Source of the DNA: Bacillota bacterium
Lineage (GTDB): Bacteria > Bacillota > Clostridia > Acetivibrionales > DSM-1351
DNA: 27,062 nt
Direction of reading: 5' to 3'
NCBI GenBank assembly: GCA_023412275.1
Contig: JAEYNY010000093.1
Location: 1-27,062 of the forward strand
In this document: piece after piece, positions 1-6,890 of the stretch
Numbering within the stretch: position 1 is the stretch's first letter
Layout: each line of letters opens with the position of its first letter
Position numbers and translations under genes: made by a program
Notes under the pieces: generated by a model
Database searches by the model: none
What the model was told of the DNA's origin: nothing
Seen by the model: the letters and a program-made list of their open reading frames with translations, nothing else

Positions 1-1
1 T

Positions 2-250
2 ATGATGTTTAAAGTGGATAATGAAAAAGAGAATGAAGCAAAAGAAATCTTAGTTTCTGTATATCAGGCACTAAAAGAGAAAGGCTACAATCCGATAAAC
101 CAGATGGTTGGATATATTTTGTCTGGAGATCCTACTTACATCACAAATTATAAGAATGCCAGAAGTATTGTCCGAAGACTTGAGAGAGATGAGTTACTGG
201 AAGAAGTCCTTAAATTTTATCTGGAAAATCATAATAACGAACCTGAATAA
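2..250 (+). CDS. ireB: IreB family regulatory phosphoprotein (UPF0297), 5' end probably outside window
   Basis: The 82 visible residues match the IreB/UPF0297 family across their length, including the hallmark stretch KGYNPINQMVGYILSGDPTY and the following NARSIVRRLERDELLEE helix. Characterised members (enterococcal IreB) are small proteins phosphorylated by the PASTA kinase IreK on N-terminal threonines and linked to cell-envelope stress. Family members normally carry about ten further residues before the FKVDNEKE stretch, and no ribosome binding site is visible before the ATG at position 2, so the real start probably lies upstream and the threonine region cannot be judged. In Firmicutes this gene typically sits between alaS and ruvX, which fits the next gene here. 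Confidence 0.9.
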   Translation: MMFKVDNEKENEAKEILVSVYQALKEKGYNPINQMVGYILSGDPTYITNYKNARSIVRRLERDELLEEVLKFYLENHNNEPE

Positions 251-258
251 TCGATTAA

Positions 259-294
259 AACAGGCACTCTCAAATGAGAGTGCCTGTTAATTTT
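259..294 (+). terminator. Intrinsic terminator after ireB
   Basis: A perfect 14-bp stem (AACAGGCACTCTCA at 259-272 with its complement at 275-288) has a tight loop and is followed by AATTTTAT. It lies between ireB and ruvX, 20 nt before the ruvX ribosome binding site, so it may attenuate rather than fully stop read-through. Confidence 0.75.
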
Positions 295-314
295 ATCTGC
301 TTACGGAGGCAAGA

Positions 315-743
315 ATGAGAATACTTGGAATAGACTATGGAGACTCAAGAATAGGTGTAGCCATAAGTGACCCTATGGGTTGGACAGCACAGGGGTTGGA
401 AATGATTAAGAGCAAGGATAGTTTGAAAAAAGCTGTCTTACGTTTATCGGAAATAATAAAAGAATATGGTGTTACAGACATAGTCATAGGGTATCCTATC
501 AATATGAACGGTACGAAGGGCCCAAGAACTGAAAGAACGGAAGATTTTATTAAAAAGATTTCCGATTTGGGCCAGTTTAATATAATAAAATGGGATGAGA
601 GACTTACTACCGTATCAGCACACAGAACTATGAATGAATTGGGGATAAAAGCTTCAAAGAAGAAGGACATTGTGGATACAATGTCAGCGGTATTAATTCT
701 TCAAGGCTATCTTGATCGAATGGCAGGTAATAAAAAAAGTTGA
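315..743 (+). CDS. ruvX: RuvX/YqgF, putative Holliday-junction resolvase or rRNA-processing nuclease
   Basis: This is a 142-residue protein of the usual RuvX/YqgF length with an RNase H-like fold. It opens with GIDYGDSRIGVAISDP, placing the first acidic metal ligand at Asp7. The second conserved block WDERLTT places Asp94/Glu95, and the third block KDIVDTMSAVLILQGYL places the last acidic pair at Asp118/Asp121. The family is described as a putative Holliday-junction resolvase, and the E. coli homologue takes part in 16S rRNA 5' processing; which role applies here cannot be read from sequence. The start is set by a CGGAGGC ribosome binding site at 304-310. Order ireB-ruvX-DUF1292 is the standard clostridial arrangement. 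Confidence 0.93.
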   Translation: MRILGIDYGDSRIGVAISDPMGWTAQGLEMIKSKDSLKKAVLRLSEIIKEYGVTDIVIGYPINMNGTKGPRTERTEDFIKKISDLGQFNIIKWDERLTTVSAHRTMNELGIKASKKKDIVDTMSAVLILQGYLDRMAGNKKS

Positions 744-843
744 TATTGGAAATCATCTACATGTGTGTTATTATAAAATTAATGTATTCAGATTTCTGAT
801 GCATTCTAGGGCATTCAAAGACTTATACTAGGAGGAAGTATAT

Positions 844-1131
844 ATGAACGATGAAGAAAGAGATGATATTGTAGTACTGTTAGGAGAGGACGGAGAGGAA
901 GTTGAATTCGAACATCTCGATACCATAGAAATGGAAGGTAACGAATATGTAATTTTGCTCCCCCTTGAAGAGCAGGAAAACGAAGAAGTAGATGAAGTTG
1001 TTATTCTGAAAATTGAACACAATGAAGATGGTGATGACTCGTTTATTACTGTTGATGACGAAGAAGAACTTAACAGAGTATTTGAAGAATTCAAAACCAG
1101 AATGGAAGACGAATACGATTTTGATGAGTAA
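844..1131 (+). CDS. DUF1292 domain protein, small acidic
   Basis: This 95-residue, very acidic protein has the DUF1292 pattern: an initial DDIVVLLGEDGEEVEFEHLD strand block, a middle EYVILLPLEE block, and a C-terminal acidic tail. Members occur widely in Firmicutes directly downstream of ruvX, often followed by a Fur-type regulator gene. The function is unknown to me. A strong AGGAGG site at 830-835 supports the ATG. No Fur gene follows here; instead a terminator closes the unit and an unrelated chemoreceptor comes next. Confidence 0.88.
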   Translation: MNDEERDDIVVLLGEDGEEVEFEHLDTIEMEGNEYVILLPLEEQENEEVDEVVILKIEHNEDGDDSFITVDDEEELNRVFEEFKTRMEDEYDFDE

Positions 1132-1175
1132 TCAATGCTCAGATTAAAACGAATAGATAAACCCTTGAATAAATA

Positions 1176-1217
1176 GGACTTCAGCTTTAATTAGGCTGTG
1201 GTCCTTTTATTTTTTTG
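1176..1217 (+). terminator. Intrinsic terminator after DUF1292 gene
   Basis: The stem GGACTTCAGC (1176-1185) pairs with GCTGTGGTCC (1195-1204), with one G-U and one mismatch, and is followed by TTTTATTTTTTT. It ends the ruvX-DUF1292 unit. The remainder of the 242-nt gap before the chemoreceptor is AT-rich with no promoter I would call confidently. Confidence 0.75.
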
Positions 1218-1373
1218 TTTACCGCATACCATTATGGGTATTATTTCTATGGTGGTACTATTTCGTAATAATATTCCCTAACTGATAAAAATAATGTAAA
1301 ATGTAATTATAATTATGTTAACCGTTATAAATAGCAATCACCTCACTATACTCTAATATTTAAAGGAGACTAT

Positions 1374-3404
1374 ATGAATATCAGGAAAAAGCTTACTATT
1401 TTTGTAGCAGGGTTAGCAATTCTCTCCATCGCTGTAACACAATTATTTTCTTTTTTTAAATCCAATGACATTATTGTAACTCAAACAAATACAATGGCAA
1501 AGGATTTAAGTTCAGCTTATGCTGAAAATATTTCTAATATGATTGACACGGAAAAATCAATCGTTAGTGCACTTTCATCACAAAATAGCATTATTGAATT
1601 GCTTGAGCAATATCAATCGGGTAATCCGACAGAACCAAGCCAACAACTAAAAGATAATTGTATGGCACTGTTGAAAAATACCGAAAAAAATAAAAGTAAT
1701 ATCGAACATGTTTATATTGTTAGCGCTGAAAATGTAATAATTGCCGATACAAGCGATACGACTTTGGGAAAGAATCTATCTGACCGTCCATATTCAACAC
1801 AGACCTTATCGGAAGGAAAACCTGTAATAAGTGATGTAATAGCCTCTAAAGCAACAGGAAAAAATGTTTCCGCTTTTACATATCCTGTAAGGAACGCTGC
1901 CGGGAATCTGCTGGGGTATGTAGCTACAACGGTTTATACTGACTCTTTTAGTAGTTTTCTTGAGGATAAGAAGATTCTTGGAACCAAATCAAGCTATGCC
2001 TTTTTAGTGGATAAGTCAGGGAATATTTTATTTCATCCGGAAAGAAATAAAATCGGAAAACCTGTAGAGACTCCTCAAATAAAAAATATCATTAGCAAAC
2101 CGGGTAACAAAATAGCAGACGTTATAAATTATAAATATAATGGCAAAGAAAAAATAGCAGCGTATAAGTTTATTACTAAAACAGGCTGGCTGCTTGTGTT
2201 ATCAGGCACAATTGATGAGGTTACTGCACCTGTAGCTGCAATGCAAGGCTTTGTTGTAACATTAAGTCTGATAATGATATTAATTGCTTCGTTGGTTGGA
2301 TATTTCCTTGCAATGCGTATTTCAAAGCCTATAGAAAGAGTAACAAATCTTATCAAGAACACATCAAAGTTAGATTTGAAATATGATAACTCATTTGAAA
2401 TATATCTAAAGGGTAAGGATGAAATAGGAACTATAACCAGAGCTGTAACAGAAATGCGTCAGGTTCTGCGTGGCATGGCAGGTAGGTTGATTGAAGTGTC
2501 TGAGAAAATAAATGATAATGCACAGCATGTAAGTACTCTGGCAAATGACGTTAAAATGGACTCACAGGATAATTCAGCAACCACACAGGAGTTGTCGGCA
2601 GGGGCAGAAGAGTCAGCCGCATCTACTGAAGAAATTTCAGCATCCATTACTGAAGTTGAAAATAATGTAAATACAATTGCTCAGAGAACCAAAGAGGGTG
2701 CTGATGTATGCAGACAGATAACGGATAGAGCATTAAAACTCAAAGAAGATGCTATCATTTCAGGTCAGAATGCAAAATCAATATATGAAGATGTAAAACA
2801 AAAAATAGAGAAATCTATTGAGCAATCCAAGAGTACGCAGCAAATAAACCTTTTGGCGGACACTATACTTCAGATTACCGACCAGACAAACCTATTGGCC
2901 CTAAATGCTGCCATAGAGGCAGCAAGAGCAGGGGAATCAGGAAAAGGCTTTGCAGTAGTTGCGGATGAAATCCGAAAACTGGCTGAACAATCATCACAAA
3001 CCGTCGGTGGTATCCAGAGGATGGTTGAGGAGGTAAACCAAGCAGTTAAGAATATGAATGAAAGTTCAACAGCTATACTATCCTTTGTAGATCAGGAGGT
3101 TCTCAAGGACTATAAGAAATTGGTAGACATCAGTGAACAGTACAATAATGATTCCAATCTGGTTAATGGATTAATGTCTGACTTCATTCATACTTCTGAA
3201 GAACTTAATTCTACAATAACCAATGTATCAACTGCAATAAATGAAGTTGCACAGACTGTTGTTGAAAGTGCCAGAGGAATTGAGAATATTGCCATAAAGA
3301 CATCATCCATTGTAGTAAAGACAGAAGAGGTTGATGAAAAAGCGGTAGAAAACTTAGATAGTGCAAAAGAACTTTATGATATTGTATCAAAATTCAAATT
3401 ATAA
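1374..3404 (+). CDS. Methyl-accepting chemotaxis protein with periplasmic-type Cache sensor
   Basis: This is a 676-residue transmembrane chemoreceptor. Segment one (about residues 8-28) and segment two (about 293-314) bracket an extracytoplasmic domain of about 260 residues that looks like a double-Cache sensor (YIVSAENVIIADTSD, then GYVATTVYTD and FLVDKSGNILFHPE). A HAMP linker follows, then the coiled signalling domain. The conserved hairpin tip that contacts CheA and CheW is intact around residues 510-530 (LNAAIEAARAGESGKGF), continuing into ADEIRKLAEQ. The ligand cannot be predicted; Cache domains usually bind amino acids, organic acids or amines. The gene stands alone between two terminators, with a ribosome binding site (AAAGGAGAC) at 1362-1370. 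No che genes are in the window. Confidence 0.93.
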   Translation: MNIRKKLTIFVAGLAILSIAVTQLFSFFKSNDIIVTQTNTMAKDLSSAYAENISNMIDTEKSIVSALSSQNSIIELLEQYQSGNPTEPSQQLKDNCMALLKNTEKNKSNIEHVYIVSAENVIIADTSDTTLGKNLSDRPYSTQTLSEGKPVISDVIASKATGKNVSAFTYPVRNAAGNLLGYVATTVYTDSFSSFLEDKKILGTKSSYAFLVDKSGNILFHPERNKIGKPVETPQIKNIISKPGNKIADVINYKYNGKEKIAAYKFITKTGWLLVLSGTIDEVTAPVAAMQGFVVTLSLIMILIASLVGYFLAMRISKPIERVTNLIKNTSKLDLKYDNSFEIYLKGKDEIGTITRAVTEMRQVLRGMAGRLIEVSEKINDNAQHVSTLANDVKMDSQDNSATTQELSAGAEESAASTEEISASITEVENNVNTIAQRTKEGADVCRQITDRALKLKEDAIISGQNAKSIYEDVKQKIEKSIEQSKSTQQINLLADTILQITDQTNLLALNAAIEAARAGESGKGFAVVADEIRKLAEQSSQTVGGIQRMVEEVNQAVKNMNESSTAILSFVDQEVLKDYKKLVDISEQYNNDSNLVNGLMSDFIHTSEELNSTITNVSTAINEVAQTVVESARGIENIAIKTSSIVVKTEEVDEKAVENLDSAKELYDIVSKFKL

Positions 3405-3417
3405 ATAGTAATCCATT

Positions 3418-3457
3418 AAAAAGTACCCTGGTGTTAAATCCACAGGGTACTTTTTTT
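3418..3457 (+). terminator. Intrinsic terminator after chemoreceptor gene
   Basis: GTACCCTG (3423-3430) pairs with CAGGGTAC (3443-3450), flanked by an A-run on the left and seven Ts on the right. This is a canonical terminator isolating the chemoreceptor from the hydrogenase promoter. Confidence 0.9.
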
Positions 3458-3493
3458 GGCTAAAAATTCAGTAGATTTTACCGTATCCATAAT

Positions 3494-3511
3494 TAATTAA
3501 ATTTTTAACAA
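3494..3511. promoter_or_regulatory. Second, weaker Rex-like site upstream of the hydrogenase promoter
   Basis: TAATTAA-ATTT-TTAACAA matches the Rex consensus TTGTTAA-N4-TTAACAA at 12 of 14 defined positions, with a perfect right half. It lies just upstream of the -35 hexamer. Its centre is 63 bp from the centre of the better site at 3557-3574, about six helical turns. In DNA this AT-rich a chance match is possible, so this is a weaker call than the downstream site. Confidence 0.35.
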
Positions 3512-3516
3512 TCAGG

Positions 3517-3545
3517 TTGAATATATTGTCTGGTTTTGTTATAAT
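3517..3545 (+). promoter_or_regulatory. Sigma-A promoter of the hydrogenase operon
   Basis: The -35 TTGAAT (3517-3522), a 17-nt spacer and the -10 TATAAT (3540-3545) are preceded by an extended -10 TG at 3537-3538. Predicted initiation is near 3552, about 45 nt before the first start codon. This is one of the best housekeeping promoters in the window. Confidence 0.75.
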
Positions 3546-3556
3546 ATTAACATATT

Positions 3557-3574
3557 TTGTGAATATATTAACAC
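3557..3574. promoter_or_regulatory. Probable Rex operator of the hydrogenase operon
   Basis: TTGTGAA-TATA-TTAACAC fits the Rex consensus TTGTTAA-N4-TTAACAA with one mismatch per half; TTGTGAA is also the Bacillus-type half-site. It lies just after the predicted start of transcription, where a bound repressor would block RNA polymerase. Rex binds DNA at low NADH/NAD+ and releases as NADH rises, a sensible control for an enzyme that oxidises NADH. The match is seen directly; binding is inferred. Confidence 0.6.
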
Positions 3575-3596
3575 ATACTTAAGGGAGGTTTGGCTA

Positions 3597-4091
3597 ATGA
3601 GTGAAAACAGGTGCTGCTGTGGCTGCACAGATGAAAATAGCTTGAAACTCGGAAAGATTATTGATAAGTACAAAGGAACAAGAGGTGCTTTGATTCCCGT
3701 ACTTCATGAAGTTCAAGAAGTATATGGTTATTTGCCAGAAGATGTATTGAAGGAAATTTCCGAGAAGCTTAATGTTTCACTTGCTGAAATATACGGGGTA
3801 GTTACTTTCTATACTCAATTCTCATTAAATCCAAAAGGTCGATTCAAAATTAATATCTGCATGGGTACAGCCTGCTACGTAAAGGGTTCAGGAGATATTC
3901 TGGACAAATTTAAACAAAAACTCGGAATTGATGTAGGACAGTGTACTGAGGACGGAAAATTTTCACTTGATGCATGCAGATGTATAGGCGCTTGCGGACT
4001 TGCACCTGTAATTATGGTAAATGATGATGTTCACGGCAGATTAGTGCCTGATGATGTCGATGCAATACTGGACAAATACAAAGACTTATAA
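3597..4091 (+). CDS. hydC: NuoE-like [2Fe-2S] subunit of electron-bifurcating hydrogenase (HydC/HndA type)
   Basis: This 164-residue protein has the complex I 24-kDa (NuoE) fold: an N-terminal helical bundle, then a thioredoxin-like [2Fe-2S] domain. Cluster ligands are Cys88 and Cys93 (CMGTAC) and Cys129 and Cys133 (CIGAC). In trimeric bifurcating hydrogenases this subunit relays electrons next to the flavin subunit. The first ten residues contain four extra cysteines (CCCGC at 6-10), which are not part of the normal motif. It is the first gene of the operon with an AGGGAGG site at 3582-3588, downstream of the Rex-type operator. The gap to the next gene is 20 nt. Confidence 0.93.
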   Translation: MSENRCCCGCTDENSLKLGKIIDKYKGTRGALIPVLHEVQEVYGYLPEDVLKEISEKLNVSLAEIYGVVTFYTQFSLNPKGRFKINICMGTACYVKGSGDILDKFKQKLGIDVGQCTEDGKFSLDACRCIGACGLAPVIMVNDDVHGRLVPDDVDAILDKYKDL

Positions 4092-4111
4092 TTATACATT
4101 ACGAGGTTTGT

Positions 4112-4678
4112 ATGAGGGATTTATCACTTCATATTCTTGATATAGTTCAAAATTCAATCACTGCTCAGGCCACAAAAATCAAAATACATATTTCGGTAGA
4201 TTCCCAGAGAGATTATTTATTACTTAAAATTAGTGACAACGGGGCAGGTATGGATTCTGATATTTTAATCAAGGCACAGGATCCCTTTTTTACGTCAAGA
4301 ACCACAAGAAAAGTAGGGCTTGGAATACCATTATTAAAAGAATCTGCAATAAAGTGCAATGGAAATTTCAACATAGTTTCTGAAAAAAATGGAGGAACAG
4401 AAATATTAGCTGCGTTTTCTATAAATGACATTGACAGGCTTCCCATTGGGGAAATAGGCGAAACCTTTATAGCAGCAATATCGTCAAACCCACAGATTTC
4501 ATTTATTTTGGAACTGAATAGCGGAAAAAACCTTTTCAGACTTGATACTGATGAGGTGGCCAAAACCCTTGGTAATGTGAGTATTACGGAGTTTGATATC
4601 CTTATATGGTTGAAAGAGTATATTGATGAAGGTATAAAGAATATTTTTGGAGGTGTACTTAATGAAGTCGATAGCTGA
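4112..4678 (+). CDS. Stand-alone GHKL (histidine-kinase-like) ATPase in hydrogenase operon
   Basis: The 188 residues contain a GHKL ATP-binding domain: N-box HILDIVQNSI (residues 7-16), G1 box DNGAGMD, F-box-like DPFFTS, and G2 box GLGIPLLK. There is no transmembrane segment, no sensor and no histidine-bearing dimerisation helix before the ATPase domain, so it is not a normal sensor kinase. After the ATPase core a region of about 75 residues (from GEIGETFIAAISS on) is of a type I do not recognise. Similar proteins sit between NuoE-like and ferredoxin genes in other clostridial hydrogenase operons as I recall, for example C. thermocellum. It overlaps the next gene by 17 nt, indicating translational coupling. 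Anti-sigma-like regulation, phosphotransfer or a role in assembly are all possible; none is shown. Confidence 0.85.
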   Translation: MRDLSLHILDIVQNSITAQATKIKIHISVDSQRDYLLLKISDNGAGMDSDILIKAQDPFFTSRTTRKVGLGIPLLKESAIKCNGNFNIVSEKNGGTEILAAFSINDIDRLPIGEIGETFIAAISSNPQISFILELNSGKNLFRLDTDEVAKTLGNVSITEFDILIWLKEYIDEGIKNIFGGVLNEVDS

Positions 4679-5033
4679 ATTGGATGAGATCAGAAAGAAA
4701 ACTTTAGACCAGTTATCTATCAGATCCAATGAAAAAGGCATCAAAGTGGTCGTTGCAATGGCAACATGCGGAATAGCAGCCGGAGCAAGACCTGTAATGA
4801 AGGCGTTTATTGAAGAAATAAATAAAAGGAATTTGAATAATGTTACCGTATCTATTACAGGGTGTATCGGAGTATGCAAAATGGAACCTGTTGTAGAAAT
4901 ACTTGACAAAGACGACAAAAAGGTAACATACGTAAACATGACTCCTGAGAAAGCTGAAAGAGTAGTTCTTGAGCATATTGTAAACGGTAATATATGTACA
5001 GACCTGACCATAGGTGCCCAGGAGGGTGTGTAA
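4662..5033 (+). CDS. Small thioredoxin-like [2Fe-2S] ferredoxin-domain protein
   Basis: I start this 123-residue protein at the ATG at 4662, because GGAGGT lies at 4649-4654 with good spacing; an upstream in-frame TTG at 4647 sits inside that site. It is a thioredoxin-like ferredoxin related to the N-terminal domain of the next protein. The visible motif cysteines are one in ATCGIAAGARP and two in TGCIGVC, whereas canonical members have a C-x4-C pair plus a C-x3-C pair. The position of the first cysteine is alanine (VVVAMATC). One further cysteine lies near the C-terminus (GNICTD). I recall the same pattern in homologues from other hydrogenase operons. Probably an accessory electron carrier or structural subunit. 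Confidence 0.85.
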   Translation: MKSIAELDEIRKKTLDQLSIRSNEKGIKVVVAMATCGIAAGARPVMKAFIEEINKRNLNNVTVSITGCIGVCKMEPVVEILDKDDKKVTYVNMTPEKAERVVLEHIVNGNICTDLTIGAQEGV

Positions 5034-5078
5034 TTAAATCTTATTATAAACTCAAAAACTGTAAGGAGGTTTTTATAG

Positions 5079-6872
5079 ATGCAATTATATAGAGCACATG
5101 TTCTGGTTTGTGCAGGTACAGGTTGTACATCATCAAATTCCTTAAAGATTATGGATGAAATGGAAGCATTACTTGCAAGCAACGGGCTGGACAGTGAAGT
5201 TAAAATAGTTAAAACAGGTTGTTTTGGCCTTTGTGCTGAGGGACCTATTGTAGTTGTATATCCTGAAGGAGCAATGTACACAAGAGTTGAGGTTTCTGAT
5301 GTAAAAGAAATCGTTGAAGAACATCTTCTGAAAGGCCGTATAGTAAAGCGTTTACTGGCCGGCGAAAAGGAACATGAAGATATTTCAAAGTCACTGGAAG
5401 GAGTGGATTTCTTTAGCAGACAAATGCGTATTGCATTAAGAAACTGCGGTCGTATAAATCCTGAGGATATCAACGAATACATAGCTTTTGACGGATATAA
5501 GGCACTTGAAAAAGTATTGACAGAAATGACTCCGGAAGCTGTTATAGATACAATGAAAAAGTCAGGCCTAAGAGGAAGAGGGGGCGGAGGCTTCCCTACA
5601 GGTATGAAATGGGATTTTGCAGCAAAACAGACAGCTGACCAGAAATACGTATGCTGTAATGCCGACGAAGGTGACCCTGGAGCATTTATGGACAGAAGTG
5701 TTTTAGAAGGTGACCCTCACTCTGTAATAGAGGCTATGTCTATAGCTGGTTTTGCAATTGGTGCAACACAAGGTTACATATATGTAAGAGCTGAGTATCC
5801 TATAGCTGTTAAAAGATTGCAGCTGGCAATTGATCAGGCCAGAGAATACGGCATTTTAGGAGACAATGTACTGGGAACAGGACATAAGTTCAATCTTGAA
5901 ATAAGACTTGGTGCTGGAGCATTTGTTTGCGGTGAAGAAACAGCACTTATGACCTCAATCGAAGGCCATAGAGGCGAACCAAGACCTAGGCCTCCATTCC
6001 CTGCAGTAAAAGGACTATGGGAGAAGCCTACAATTCTCAATAATGTTGAAACTTATGCAAATGTACCGGTTATCATATTAAAAGGTGCTGAATGGTTTTC
6101 AAGTATAGGAACTGAAAAGAGCAAGGGAACAAAGGTATTTGCTCTTGGAGGAAAGATAAACAATACCGGATTGGTAGAGGTTCCTATGGGTACTACTTTG
6201 AGAGAAGTAGTTTACGACATAGGTGGTGGCATACCTAAGGGTAAGAAATTCAAAGCAGCACAAACCGGAGGACCTTCCGGCGGATGTATTCCTGCATCTC
6301 ATCTGGATACCCCAATTGACTATGATTCACTTATTGCCCTTGGTTCTATGATGGGCTCCGGGGGACTTATAGTAATGGATGAAGACACCTGTATGGTTGA
6401 CATAGCCAAGTTCTTCCTTGAATTTACGGTTGATGAATCCTGCGGTAAATGTCCACCATGTCGTATCGGAACAAAACGCATGCTTGAAATATTGGAAAGA
6501 ATAACTGAAGGTAAGGGTGAAGCCGGAGATATTGAAAAGCTTGAACTATTGGCTAAAAATATTAAGGCATCTGCTCTTTGTGGACTTGGTCAGACTGCTC
6601 CTAACCCGATTTTGAGTACTTTGAAATATTTCAGAGATGAGTATGAGGCTCATGTATTTGACAAAAAATGTCCTGCAGGTGTTTGTAAATCAATGATGAA
6701 ATACACCGTTGATGAAAGCAAATGTAAGAGCTGTGGAATCTGTGCTAAAGCCTGTCCGGTAGGTTGTATAAAGGGCGAAAAGAAGGTTCCTTACGTTATA
6801 GATAATTCCAAATGTGCAAAATGCGGTGTCTGTATGGAAAAATGTCCGTTCAAGGCAATTTCAAAGGTATAG
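5079..6872 (+). CDS. hydB: NuoF-like FMN/NAD(H)-binding subunit of bifurcating hydrogenase (HydB)
   Basis: This 597-residue flavoprotein subunit has four parts. Residues 1-95 form a thioredoxin-like [2Fe-2S] domain (CAGTGC, then GCFGLC). Next is the NuoF core with the glycine-rich FMN/NADH site near 163-175 (GLRGRGGGGFPTG) and CNADEGDPGAFMDR. An SLBB segment and the NuoF [4Fe-4S] site follow, with ligands Cys455, Cys458, Cys461 (ESCGKCPPC) and Cys501. The C-terminal two-cluster ferredoxin domain carries CKSCGICAKACP and CAKCGVCMEKCP. The family oxidises NADH at FMN and, with HydA and HydC, couples NADH and reduced ferredoxin oxidation to H2 production. AAGGAGG lies 5' of the start; hydA follows after 18 nt. 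Confidence 0.95.
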   Translation: MQLYRAHVLVCAGTGCTSSNSLKIMDEMEALLASNGLDSEVKIVKTGCFGLCAEGPIVVVYPEGAMYTRVEVSDVKEIVEEHLLKGRIVKRLLAGEKEHEDISKSLEGVDFFSRQMRIALRNCGRINPEDINEYIAFDGYKALEKVLTEMTPEAVIDTMKKSGLRGRGGGGFPTGMKWDFAAKQTADQKYVCCNADEGDPGAFMDRSVLEGDPHSVIEAMSIAGFAIGATQGYIYVRAEYPIAVKRLQLAIDQAREYGILGDNVLGTGHKFNLEIRLGAGAFVCGEETALMTSIEGHRGEPRPRPPFPAVKGLWEKPTILNNVETYANVPVIILKGAEWFSSIGTEKSKGTKVFALGGKINNTGLVEVPMGTTLREVVYDIGGGIPKGKKFKAAQTGGPSGGCIPASHLDTPIDYDSLIALGSMMGSGGLIVMDEDTCMVDIAKFFLEFTVDESCGKCPPCRIGTKRMLEILERITEGKGEAGDIEKLELLAKNIKASALCGLGQTAPNPILSTLKYFRDEYEAHVFDKKCPAGVCKSMMKYTVDESKCKSCGICAKACPVGCIKGEKKVPYVIDNSKCAKCGVCMEKCPFKAISKV

Positions 6873-6890
6873 GGAGGAGAGTGAAATAAA

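Noticed and set aside
828..1094. Minus-strand Ser-rich open frame opposite the DUF1292 gene
   Set aside because: The poly-Ser translation is what an acidic GAA/GAT-rich gene gives when read backwards.
1210..1262. Short inverted repeats around ACCATTATGGGTAT, looking at first like the TACCAT element of the hydrolase promoters
   Set aside because: Only the TACCAT core is shared; the GATTTAC part and the following TATAAT spacing are missing, and the repeat arms are only five bases.
4499..5482. A 327-codon open frame on the minus strand opposite the ATPase, ferredoxin and hydB genes
   Set aside because: It is antisense to three genes with clear protein families, has no ribosome binding site of note and its translation is low-complexity Ser/Ile/Phe-rich without any recognisable motif.
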